This document shows positions 25,793 through 34,320 of a stretch of 64,000 nt of DNA, piece after piece. Within the stretch, counting starts at the first letter, position 1. Each line of letters opens with the position of its first letter. This DNA comes from Flavobacterium aquidurense (GTDB taxonomy: Bacteria > Bacteroidota > Bacteroidia > Flavobacteriales > Flavobacteriaceae): assembly GCF_001404985.1 (NCBI RefSeq), contig NZ_JRLF01000006.1, forward strand, positions 434,001 to 498,000, in the 5' to 3' direction. Made by a program: the position numbers and the translations under genes. The notes under the pieces were generated by a model. It searched no databases and had not been told where the DNA came from. It worked only from the letters and a program-made list of their open reading frames with translations.

Positions 25793-28195
25793 ATGACTGA
25801 TCCGATTTTAGAAAATCTAAACGCCCAACAACTTCAGGCTGTTAAAACTACCGAAGGTTATGTACGTGTTATCGCCGGAGCAGGATCAGGAAAAACAAAA
25901 GCCCTGACATCTAGATTTGCTTATATCGTAAACAGGCTTGGAATTAATTCCTCTAATATTCTTTGTGTTACTTTTACCAATAAGGCAGCGCAGGAAATGA
26001 AAAAAAGGGTAAAAGCACTTATTGGCGATACTTTTGATGTGAGCCTTATCACAACTTATCACGGTTTTTGTGTACGATTTCTGCGTGAAGAGATTAACAA
26101 AATTCATTATCCTAAAAATTTTATAATTCTGGATACTGAAGATCAAAAAACAATTTTGCGTGATGTTTTTACAGAACTTGATATAAACTCCAAACATCTG
26201 ACTTTTAAACAGGTGCTTCAGTTTATTTCAAAATCAAAAAGTACATCAGATTATCTGAGTTATATTTTGGATAATAAAAGTTTCGACGATCAGGAAACTG
26301 AAAATTTATCGCTTAAGGTATTTCATAAATATCTGGACAAACAAAAACGTAATTATGCACTGGACTTTGATGATCTGATACATTTTACGGTTTATATCTT
26401 AAACTCTTTTAAGGAAGTACTGCTCAAATGGCAAAAGAATATGCATTATATTCAAGTTGATGAAGCTCAGGATAGCTCTGACAGTCAGTTTGAACTTGTA
26501 GAAATGCTTTCGCGAATTCATAAAAATTTATTTGTGGTGGGAGATCCTGATCAGACTATTTATGAATGGCGTGGTGCGAAACCGGAATATCTGGTAGATT
26601 TTGATAAAATGTTTCCGGACTGTGAGACGATTATCATGAATCAGAATTACCGCTCGACACCTAATATCCTGAAAGTTGGAAATCATATCATTAAAAACAA
26701 TAAAATAAGGGTTGCCAAAGATATGATTACTGAAAAACCCGAAGGGTTTGAAGTGGTTCATTTTCATGGAAAAAATGATTTTGAAGAAGCTTTATGGGTC
26801 GCTAATGAAATCAAGGATATCATTAAAACCGATAATGCAAAATACTCTGATATCACGATCTTGTATCGGGCGAATCACATTTCAAGAAATATTGAACAGT
26901 GCCTGATTAAGGAAAATATCCCTTATTCCATTTTTGGAGGAATAAAATTCTTTGAAAGAAAAGAAATAAAAGACGTTTTATCGCTGCTGCGACTCCTCGT
27001 TTTAGGAGATAATATTTCGTTTTTGCGAATGTTCAACCATCCGTCAAGAGGTCTTGGCAAAAAGTTTCTGGAGCGTTTGAACTATGTGGGCCGCGAGCAG
27101 AATCTTTCTCTTCTGGAAGCACTGAAAAGAAACATTGAGGATAAGGAATTAGCCAAAAAAGGAGCAATTGAATTTCTGGCTTTACTGGACGAATTAAAAG
27201 AGTTGTCCCAAACCAAATCAATATCTGATCTGGTAAAAGATATTCTGGAAAAAAGCGGTCTGGCAGAGCTTTACAGAAAAGACGGCGATGAGGACCGACT
27301 CGAAAATATTAAGGAATTAGTAAGTTCAATGCTGATTCTGGAAAAGGAAAATAACGGTGCCATAAATATTGAAGAATATCTGCAAGAGGTTTCGCTATAT
27401 ACCGATCTCGATACTAATAATGAAAATCAGGACAAGGTAAAATTAATGACGATCCACATCTCAAAAGGGCTCGAATTTCCTTACGTGTTTCTCTGCGGAT
27501 TCACTGAAGGCGTTTTGCCCAGTGCGATGTCTATAAAAGAAAGACGAAAACGTGCCATAGAAGAAGAAAGAAGGCTTACTTATGTGGCTGTCACGAGAGC
27601 CGAAAAAAGATTTTATATCACAGACTCTGAAGGATTTAACTTTACAACCGGTCTTAACAAATATCCTTCACGTTTTCTTTTTGAAATAAGTGAAGAATTC
27701 TATATTCGAAAAGGCAAATTAAGTCAGGAAATTATCGACAGCAGCAAACAGCTGTCAAACGCCATAAAAGCTGAAAACAGCACGGCTTTTAATGTTGGTG
27801 ACTTCGTTATGCACGAAGTATGGAAAAAAGGAAAAGTGATGGAAATCAATGAGGATAAAAACGAATATATCATCGATTTCTTTGAAATTGGCAAGGAGAA
27901 ACCAATAGATTTTTCTTTTCAGTTTCTACAAAAAATAGCCAATGAACAAGACAATTCTATTGCTGTAGAAATTGACAAACAAAAAGCTGCCAGAGATTTT
28001 GAACTTCATTTAGAATCTCAGGAAAATCCTTTTGAGGAACACACAAATGAAAAAGTAAATCCTGAAATACAACCTGCTCAGGAAATTACAATTGTTGATA
28101 TTGCAAAACCTGAGCAAAAAATTGATTTTGACTCAGAAAGTGAAACAGAAAATTCTTCTGACACTGATAAAAAATGGTGGAAATTTTGGGATTAA
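25793..28195 (+). CDS. UvrD/PcrA-like superfamily 1 DNA helicase
   Basis: 800 residues, an ATP-dependent 3'-5' DNA helicase. Motif I GAGSGKT at 29-35, motif II VDEAQD near 222, motif III GDPDQTIYEWRGA near 250, MTIHISKGLEFPYVF (motif V) and VAVTRAEKRFY (motif VI, about 597). The C-terminal 150 residues form an extra region with a Tudor-like strand pattern (VGDFVMHEVWKKGKVMEINE), a disordered acidic stretch and an unusual aromatic tail KKWWKFWD, perhaps a docking peptide. Follows DUF763; converges on the transporter gene with only 14 bases between, without a clear hairpin. Confidence 0.93.
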   Translation: MTDPILENLNAQQLQAVKTTEGYVRVIAGAGSGKTKALTSRFAYIVNRLGINSSNILCVTFTNKAAQEMKKRVKALIGDTFDVSLITTYHGFCVRFLREEINKIHYPKNFIILDTEDQKTILRDVFTELDINSKHLTFKQVLQFISKSKSTSDYLSYILDNKSFDDQETENLSLKVFHKYLDKQKRNYALDFDDLIHFTVYILNSFKEVLLKWQKNMHYIQVDEAQDSSDSQFELVEMLSRIHKNLFVVGDPDQTIYEWRGAKPEYLVDFDKMFPDCETIIMNQNYRSTPNILKVGNHIIKNNKIRVAKDMITEKPEGFEVVHFHGKNDFEEALWVANEIKDIIKTDNAKYSDITILYRANHISRNIEQCLIKENIPYSIFGGIKFFERKEIKDVLSLLRLLVLGDNISFLRMFNHPSRGLGKKFLERLNYVGREQNLSLLEALKRNIEDKELAKKGAIEFLALLDELKELSQTKSISDLVKDILEKSGLAELYRKDGDEDRLENIKELVSSMLILEKENNGAINIEEYLQEVSLYTDLDTNNENQDKVKLMTIHISKGLEFPYVFLCGFTEGVLPSAMSIKERRKRAIEEERRLTYVAVTRAEKRFYITDSEGFNFTTGLNKYPSRFLFEISEEFYIRKGKLSQEIIDSSKQLSNAIKAENSTAFNVGDFVMHEVWKKGKVMEINEDKNEYIIDFFEIGKEKPIDFSFQFLQKIANEQDNSIAVEIDKQKAARDFELHLESQENPFEEHTNEKVNPEIQPAQEITIVDIAKPEQKIDFDSESETENSSDTDKKWWKFWD

Positions 28196-28209
28196 CAAAC
28201 TTTTGGTTT

Positions 28210-29667
28210 TTAATCTGTGTATTCTTCCCCATCGGTTTTACTCAATCTGGAGAATGTAATACTCGAAAAAATAGTAAAAACGGCAAGTGTTATAAAAGTA
28301 TACTGAAAAGCATGTTTGGTATTCATTTCGAAAATACCGGACTGAAATAACGAAAGTACAAGACTTGCCACAGATACCCCAAAACTTACTGATAACTGCT
28401 GCATGATAACCAGCATTGTATTTCCTCCGCTGGCCGTATTTTGATCCAGATCAGATAATGTTATCGTATTCATCGCCGACATTTGTATCGAAGTAAAAAT
28501 TCCGTAAAAAACCATTAGAACTATATAATAACCAAGCGGCGTATCTTTTTCTACAAATCCCAGTATAATCAAGATTACACCCAGCATAATAGTATTGCTT
28601 ATCAGTACATTTCTATAGCCCATAAATTTTATAATGCGCACCATAAAAGGTTTAATGGCAACATTTGCCAAAGCTGACGGCAACAACAAAAGCCCTGATA
28701 CAGAAGCTGAGTAACCAAAACTGGTCTGAAGCATTAAAGGAAGCAATAAAGGAAGTCCGCCAATACCAAGCCTTGTGATCAAACTGCCTGTTAAGCCTAT
28801 TTTTAGTGTTCTAATATTAAGCAATCGCAAGTCAATAATTGGTTTTTCTGTTCTTTTATAATGAATAAAATAAAACACAGAAAGCAAGCCTGACAAGAAT
28901 AATAATCCCATAATGAGCATAATATGCATTCGGCCTCTGCCAATAAGCTCCAAAACCATAGTAATAAATATCAGCGCGAGACTAAAATAAATTAATCCCC
29001 TAAAATCAAATCTCCCCACGGCATGCTTAAAATTAGGCATAATCCTGTATGCCATAGAAATCCCGATAAAGCCAATAGGTACATTGACTAAAAATATCCA
29101 GTGCCAGGAAAAATTATCAGATAGAAATCCGCCCAGACTTGGTCCAACTACCATTCCTAATAATCCAAAAACAGTTATAAAGTTCATGGTTTTTAATAAT
29201 TCTTTCTTGGGATATTGATATAAAATAGCGAGCCTTGCAACAGGAACCATCATAGAAGCACCAATTGCCTGCACCACTCTGGCAAGGTTAAACGTAGTTA
29301 AATCAACAGAAAGCGCACAAAATAGCGAACCGGTAACAAATAAGCCAACTGCAATCATAAACATTGTTCTTGTGCCAAATTTATCTGCCAGCCAGCCTGA
29401 CAATGGAATAAACATCGCCAGCGTAAGTGTATAAGTAACAATAACCGAATGCATTTGTGTGGGCGAATATGCCATATCACGAGCTATGGACGGAAGTGAG
29501 GTATTTAAAATAGTACCATCAAGAGATTGAATGAACATTGCCACAGCGGTAACCCATGGCAGAAGATGCACAGCATTGTTTTCTTTTTGCTCTGTTTTAA
29601 TAATCTCTGTTATATTGGTTTCTGTTGTATTGGTTTCTGTTGTATTGGTCTCTGTTTTATTTATCAT
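28210..29667 (-). CDS. DHA2-family (EmrB/QacA) multidrug efflux transporter
   Basis: 485 residues with about 14 membrane helices. LSGWLADKFGTRTMF is major-facilitator motif A, and LVNVPIGFIGISMAY is typical of DHA2 drug/proton antiporters. The cytoplasmic N-terminus begins with the repeat TETNT TETNT TETNI, coded by a 15-base tandem repeat (29606-29650), before the first helix at about residue 35. It exports hydrophobic toxic compounds using the proton gradient. No adjoining membrane-fusion protein, so it may act alone in the inner membrane. Confidence 0.92.
   Translation of the reverse strand: MINKTETNTTETNTTETNITEIIKTEQKENNAVHLLPWVTAVAMFIQSLDGTILNTSLPSIARDMAYSPTQMHSVIVTYTLTLAMFIPLSGWLADKFGTRTMFMIAVGLFVTGSLFCALSVDLTTFNLARVVQAIGASMMVPVARLAILYQYPKKELLKTMNFITVFGLLGMVVGPSLGGFLSDNFSWHWIFLVNVPIGFIGISMAYRIMPNFKHAVGRFDFRGLIYFSLALIFITMVLELIGRGRMHIMLIMGLLFLSGLLSVFYFIHYKRTEKPIIDLRLLNIRTLKIGLTGSLITRLGIGGLPLLLPLMLQTSFGYSASVSGLLLLPSALANVAIKPFMVRIIKFMGYRNVLISNTIMLGVILIILGFVEKDTPLGYYIVLMVFYGIFTSIQMSAMNTITLSDLDQNTASGGNTMLVIMQQLSVSFGVSVASLVLSLFQSGIFEMNTKHAFQYTFITLAVFTIFSSITFSRLSKTDGEEYTD
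29606..29650 (-). repeat. 15-base in-frame tandem repeat (three units)
   Basis: TCTGTTGTATTGGTT-type units at 29606, 29621 and 29636, two perfect apart from the last base and one with one further change, plus a partial unit. It encodes the Thr-Glu-Thr-Asn-Thr repeats at the transporter N-terminus. Confidence 0.9.
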
Positions 29668-29730
29668 AGTATAAGTAATCGAAAGCGGGAATGAATCACG
29701 CTTTTTTCATTTGTTGAAATTCGCGTTTTT

Positions 29731-30255
29731 CTAATTCAAACAAGGCAGCTGCAGTACATTGGCATTTAAAGGCTGTTCTATTTTTCTTTGAAGTTTTTCC
29801 TGATTCACTGTTAGGTATATTTCCATAGAACCAGTTCCTACCTGAAGCGCAAGAATATGTCCGCCATAAGCATCAAATTTTTCATCTGTGGCGATTCCGT
29901 GAATATGCAGTGATGGTTTTTCCTGATTCCATGCAATAGAACCCGTCAAATTTCCCATTTCGACTTTATGGAATGTTTTGGGGTTAAATTTCTTTTTGTC
30001 AAAGTCATAAAAACCAAAAGTTACTTCTTGTGCAAAACCAATACCGGTAAAGTTTGCCGAAGGAATTTGCTGCTCTTTTGCCAGATTTTCGATTAAAGCA
30101 AGTACATTATCTCCTTCTCTTAAAACCATCAAATAACCGTAAGATGTTTTGGTATAACGGCATTTTTCGCTATTTTCTTTTTGTTGCGCGCTCAATAAAT
30201 TTACTGCCAGACAAAGCAATGCTCCGGCTATTATTTTTTTTGATATTAAAAACAT
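29731..30255 (-). CDS. Exported PPC/DUF296-domain protein
   Basis: 174 residues: signal peptide (KKIIAGALLCLAVNLLSAQ), then a PPC/DUF296 fold: YGYLMVLREGDNVLALIENLAKEQQI, ANFTGIGFAQEVTFGFYD, and the metal-binding LHIHGIATDEKFDAYGGHIL with three His. PPC domains usually act in the cytoplasm, alone or joined to AT-hooks, so export is unusual. Its place between the efflux gene and the molybdenum oxidoreductase is likely coincidental or part of a detoxification group. Fold call firm, role unknown. Confidence 0.82.
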   Translation of the reverse strand: MFLISKKIIAGALLCLAVNLLSAQQKENSEKCRYTKTSYGYLMVLREGDNVLALIENLAKEQQIPSANFTGIGFAQEVTFGFYDFDKKKFNPKTFHKVEMGNLTGSIAWNQEKPSLHIHGIATDEKFDAYGGHILALQVGTGSMEIYLTVNQEKLQRKIEQPLNANVLQLPCLN

Positions 30256-30309
30256 AGGGATTCAATTTTATATAATTAATTAGGATCTTTTCTATAAAGG
30301 TTTAGTGTA

Positions 30310-32547
30310 TTATAGAAGTTTATCAAAATGAATTGGTAAATCATTTATGCGTTTTCCCGTGGCATGAAAAATGGCATTTGCAATTGCGGGAGGCATTCCA
30401 ACCACCCCAATTTCGCCAACACCTTTTACACCAAGATCATTTACAAAAGTATCATTTTCTTCTACAAAAATCACGTTCAGATCCTGAATATCCGCATGAA
30501 CCGGAATATGATATTCGGCTAAATTGGGGTTCATGTATTTACCAAAGTTATGGTCTGTAATGGTTTCTTCGTGTAATGTTTTGCTGATTCCCCAGATCAT
30601 CCCTCCCAAAATCTGACTTTCTGCTGTTTTTGGGTTTATAATTTTTCCTGCTGCAACGGCGGTTACAGCTCTTTTAACTTCGATTATACCTAATTCTTCG
30701 TCTACCTCAACCTCAACAAAAACAGCACTATGAACTGCTCTGGCTTTTTTGCCGTATCGTAGCGGGTTGGGCATCGAGGTATTCGTTGTTTTAATTTCCT
30801 TTCCTCCGTTTGCTGCAAAAATTTCTGCTATGCTAATTTTGGTTTCAGGATTATTTTTTACGATTATAAAGCCTTCACTAAAAATTACATCTTCAAATTT
30901 CATTTCACTTAAAACAGCATTTTTTAGATGTTTTGCTTTTCTAAATAGTTTTTCATTCAATGCTTTACAAGCTGCTTTTACAGCAGGTCCAACTGTTGCC
31001 GTAGTAAAAGAACCTCCTTGTATAGGTGCAAATGGCATTTTACTATCGGCGTATAAAAACGTAATATCTTCGAGACGTAATCCCAGTTCATCAGCTGCAA
31101 TTTGCGTCATTATGGTTTGTGTTCCTGTTCCAATATCTGTAACGGCGCTTTTTATTGCTACCTTTCCGTCACTTGTCATGATCGCCTGAACACGTGCCAG
31201 AAGTCTGTTGGCATCCCAAATTCCGGTTGCCATTCCGTAACCCACCAATTTATTACCGCGTTTCATGCTTCGTGGTTCCGGGTTTCTATTGCTCCATCCA
31301 AATTTTTTGGCTCCTTCCAGATAGCAATTTCTCAGTTCTTTACTCGAATATTCTTTGTCTGAACTTTTATCTTTCTCAGAATAATTGATCAGCCGTAATT
31401 CCAGCGGGTCTATATTTAATTTATAAGCCAGATCATCCATTGTAATTTCAATAGCATGCATTCCTGTGCTTCCGCCGGGCGCACGCATATCAAGCGGAGA
31501 ATAAACATCTAACGGAACAACCTGGTGTTCGAGCAGTGTATTTTCTGCCGGATACAGCATGTTGGCCCAGTTTACGACAATCTCTACATAATCTTCAAAT
31601 TGCGACGTCTCTCCTATTGCTTTATGATATATGGCATTTACTTTTCCGTTTTTTTCAGCGCCAAATTTTGTAAACTGCACGGTTGGCGGTCGGTGTCCAA
31701 AAGTATACATTTGCGCACGGTCTAAAGTAACCCTGACATTTCGTTTTAGTTTAAGAGATGCCATTACCGCCATAAAAAGCTGGTATTGCGGTCGTAGTCC
31801 GGAACCAAAAGCCCCGCCTACAAATGGCGCAATAACCTGAACATTTTTCATTTTTAATCCAAAAACATTTGCTACATACATCTGGGAATTAATTGTTCCC
31901 TGCGTTTTGTCGTATATTTTTAATTGGTCTTTTCCTTCATAAATTACGGTCGTTGCAAACATTTCCATTGGATTATGATGTTCTGTTCCGTGTTTAAATT
32001 CTCCGGAACTCTGCACAAAAGAATTCTGATAGGCTTCTTCAAAATCTCCTGTAGGTTTGGGCGGAGGCGGTTTAAGCATAGATGCAAGTCCTTTTTTTGT
32101 ATCTCTGGCTTTATGCAGGTTCGATTGTAAATTTGTTTCAAATTTTTCTTCGGTATAGGCTAACTTAATTTTTGTTGCGGCATATCTTGCCATTTCAAAG
32201 GTTGCTGCAACAACCAGCGCAATAGGTTGTCCGTTGTATTTAATGTCATTATCTTTTAATGGTTTAAAAACAGTTCCGGGAGGTGCATCCATATCTGCAT
32301 ATTGAAAATCAAACCATGCTGTCGAAGGTTTGTTTTCGTGGGTAAAAATCTCAATTACTCCTTCCAGGGTTTTCGCTTCTGTTGTATCAATAACCGTTAT
32401 TTTACCTTTTGTAATGGTGCTGTTTACCACATACCCGTACAACAAATCCTCGGCTTCATATTCTCCTGCATATTTTGCACTTCCTGTTACTTTAAGACGG
32501 CCTTCTAAACGACTTATCGGTTTTCCTATTTGGGGTAATTTTGTCAT
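30310..32547 (-). CDS. Aldehyde oxidoreductase, molybdopterin-binding subunit (PaoC/XdhA-like)
   Basis: 745 residues, large subunit of the xanthine oxidase family. It binds the molybdenum cofactor and hydroxylates aldehydes or heterocycles with water. Marks: GRLKVTGSAKYAGEYE start, APFVGGAFGSGL (pyranopterin loop), DMRAPGGSTGMHAIE (catalytic-site loop), and GVKGVGEIGVVGMPPAIANAIFHATG with the conserved catalytic Glu near the C-terminus. It is the last gene of a three-gene unit (2Fe-2S, FAD, Mo subunits in transcription order) spaced 26 bases from the FAD gene. No MocA/XdhC-type maturation gene is in the window. Confidence 0.93.
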   Translation of the reverse strand: MTKLPQIGKPISRLEGRLKVTGSAKYAGEYEAEDLLYGYVVNSTITKGKITVIDTTEAKTLEGVIEIFTHENKPSTAWFDFQYADMDAPPGTVFKPLKDNDIKYNGQPIALVVAATFEMARYAATKIKLAYTEEKFETNLQSNLHKARDTKKGLASMLKPPPPKPTGDFEEAYQNSFVQSSGEFKHGTEHHNPMEMFATTVIYEGKDQLKIYDKTQGTINSQMYVANVFGLKMKNVQVIAPFVGGAFGSGLRPQYQLFMAVMASLKLKRNVRVTLDRAQMYTFGHRPPTVQFTKFGAEKNGKVNAIYHKAIGETSQFEDYVEIVVNWANMLYPAENTLLEHQVVPLDVYSPLDMRAPGGSTGMHAIEITMDDLAYKLNIDPLELRLINYSEKDKSSDKEYSSKELRNCYLEGAKKFGWSNRNPEPRSMKRGNKLVGYGMATGIWDANRLLARVQAIMTSDGKVAIKSAVTDIGTGTQTIMTQIAADELGLRLEDITFLYADSKMPFAPIQGGSFTTATVGPAVKAACKALNEKLFRKAKHLKNAVLSEMKFEDVIFSEGFIIVKNNPETKISIAEIFAANGGKEIKTTNTSMPNPLRYGKKARAVHSAVFVEVEVDEELGIIEVKRAVTAVAAGKIINPKTAESQILGGMIWGISKTLHEETITDHNFGKYMNPNLAEYHIPVHADIQDLNVIFVEENDTFVNDLGVKGVGEIGVVGMPPAIANAIFHATGKRINDLPIHFDKLL

Positions 32548-32573
32548 TTTTACAATTTTTATGTGATACTAAC

Positions 32574-33593
32574 TTATAGTGATGGTTTTGCACCCGGACG
32601 TTGTGATTCCGGATTTAGCGCCATAAAGCAATTGCGTATAATGGCTCTTTTTGCAAGCTCGATCTTAAACGCATTCTGTTGGTAACCTTTTGCACCTTCA
32701 AGCAAAATAGTGGCCGCGGCAGTAAAATTTTCGCGTGTTGGTTCTTTGTCTTTCAAAAAGTCTTCAGCTTCTGTATTTCGCCATGGTTTGTGCGCCACTC
32801 CGCCCAATGCAATTCTGGCTTCTTTGATACTTCCGTTTTCAATCTCAAAACCGGTTGCTACAGATACCAGGGCAAACGAATACGAACTTCTGTCCCGGAG
32901 TTTTAGATACGAGTAATTTTTCTCAAATCCCTGACGCGGAAGGTCTATACTGGTAATTACTTCTCCATGTTTAAGATTATTATCGATATTGGGAGTATCG
33001 CCCGGAAGTCTGTGAAATTCGGCGAAAGCCAGATTTCTTTCACCGTTGGGCCCCATGATATTTACAGTTGCGCTCAAAGCGGCCAAAGCCACACACATGT
33101 CTGAAGGAAAAACCGCGATACAGTTTTCACTTTGTCCCAAAATAGCATGAATCCTGTTATAACCCTGAATGGCAGAGCATCCGGATCCGGGATCACGTTT
33201 ATTGCAAGGCGTATTAATATCATAAAAATAATAACATCTGGTGCGCTGCATCAAATTACCGCCATTGGTGGCCATATTCCTGATTTGCGCAGATGCACCG
33301 GCTAATATCGCTCTTGATAATAATGGATAACGCTCTTCTATAATGGGATCATAAGCGGTGTCTGCATTTGTATGTAAAGCACCAAGTCTTATGCCGCCAT
33401 TGTCAAGACGTATTATAGAATTATTTTCGCTGACCGGGTTTATATCTACGAGTTTATCGGCTTTGGTAATAAAATATTTCAGGAGATCATTTATATTGGT
33501 TCCTCCTGCCACTATTTTATTTCTAATATCGCCATCGAGTTCTGAGATTGCTTCCTGTACATTGGAAACTTTTGTATATGAAAAATTATTCAT
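32574..33593 (-). CDS. Aldehyde oxidoreductase, FAD-binding subunit (PaoB-like)
   Basis: 339 residues. KIVAGGTNINDLLKYFI is the PCMH-type FAD motif; LAGASAQIRNMATNGGNLMQRTRC is the second FAD loop. The Cys-rich segment CYYFYDINTPCNKRDPGSGC (about residues 119-138) is the insertion that carries a 4Fe-4S cluster in E. coli PaoB and related subunits. It passes electrons from the Mo subunit to an acceptor. The start overlaps the 2Fe-2S subunit gene by 8 bases, indicating coupled translation. Confidence 0.93.
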   Translation of the reverse strand: MNNFSYTKVSNVQEAISELDGDIRNKIVAGGTNINDLLKYFITKADKLVDINPVSENNSIIRLDNGGIRLGALHTNADTAYDPIIEERYPLLSRAILAGASAQIRNMATNGGNLMQRTRCYYFYDINTPCNKRDPGSGCSAIQGYNRIHAILGQSENCIAVFPSDMCVALAALSATVNIMGPNGERNLAFAEFHRLPGDTPNIDNNLKHGEVITSIDLPRQGFEKNYSYLKLRDRSSYSFALVSVATGFEIENGSIKEARIALGGVAHKPWRNTEAEDFLKDKEPTRENFTAAATILLEGAKGYQQNAFKIELAKRAIIRNCFMALNPESQRPGAKPSL

Positions 33594-34071
33594 GACAGCC
33601 TCCTTCCTTCACTTCCATAATGGCATTTATAATTCCTCTATTAGCACCGCATCTGCAAAGATTACCGCTCATTAATTCCTGAACTTCTTCTCTTGTCTGT
33701 GCTTTTCCTTCTTTTAGCATGCCAATAGCACTGCAAATTTGGCCGGGCGTACAATAACCGCACTGAAAAGCGTCATGTTCTATAAAAGCTTTTTGGATTG
33801 GATGCAGGTTTTCGCCATCAGCAACTCCTTCTATGGTGGTGATTGCTGACCCGTCTTTCATAACAGCAAGCGTTAAGCAGCTTAGTATTCTTTTGCCGTC
33901 AACGAGAACTGTGCAGGCACCACATTGTCCGTGATCGCATCCTTTTTTTGTCCCTGTAAGATGAAGCTCTTCCCGAAGAACATCGAGCAAAGAAACCCAC
34001 GGTAAAATTTGTATTTGATAATTCGTGTCATTAACATTTAATGTTATGGCATGCGTTTCTTTTGGTTCCAT
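33586..34071 (-). CDS. Aldehyde oxidoreductase, 2Fe-2S subunit (PaoA-like)
   Basis: 161 residues, first gene of the unit. Two 2Fe-2S clusters: CDHGQCGACTV...C in the plant-ferredoxin fold (residues about 44-67) and the helical CGYCTPGQIC...CRCG site (about 105-143). Unlike E. coli PaoA there is no Tat signal: the protein begins directly with the ferredoxin strands (ITLNVNDTNYQIQIL), so this complex should be cytoplasmic. Upstream lies a 249-base gap including a terminator of the antiporter unit. Confidence 0.93.
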   Translation of the reverse strand: MEPKETHAITLNVNDTNYQIQILPWVSLLDVLREELHLTGTKKGCDHGQCGACTVLVDGKRILSCLTLAVMKDGSAITTIEGVADGENLHPIQKAFIEHDAFQCGYCTPGQICSAIGMLKEGKAQTREEVQELMSGNLCRCGANRGIINAIMEVKEGGCHE

Positions 34072-34264
34072 ATGATGACTTTTTTTATCCTAATAAAGAG
34101 CTTTTTACTGATAAATTCGATAAACTAAATTTACCGAATAACCATATGGGAAGACTTACAGTATTTTTTATTCTTATTACACAAATCCAACGCTACATTT
34201 TAGAGAAGTAAGCGTTGAGAAAAAGAGCTTTGCAATTTATCTAATAAAGCAAAATGTCTTTCAT

Positions 34265-34303
34265 AAAAAAACTCCAAAATCAAATGACTTTGGAGTTGCT
34301 TTA
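34265..34303. terminator. Hairpin terminator repeat, copy 4 (diverged)
   Basis: ACTCCAAA - ATCAAATGAC - TTTGGAGT: one C-G pair shorter than the other copies but with the same loop frame. It ends the lipoprotein-antiporter unit on the minus strand. Confidence 0.75.
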
Positions 34304-34320
34304 AAAAAATAGTTGCGTTT

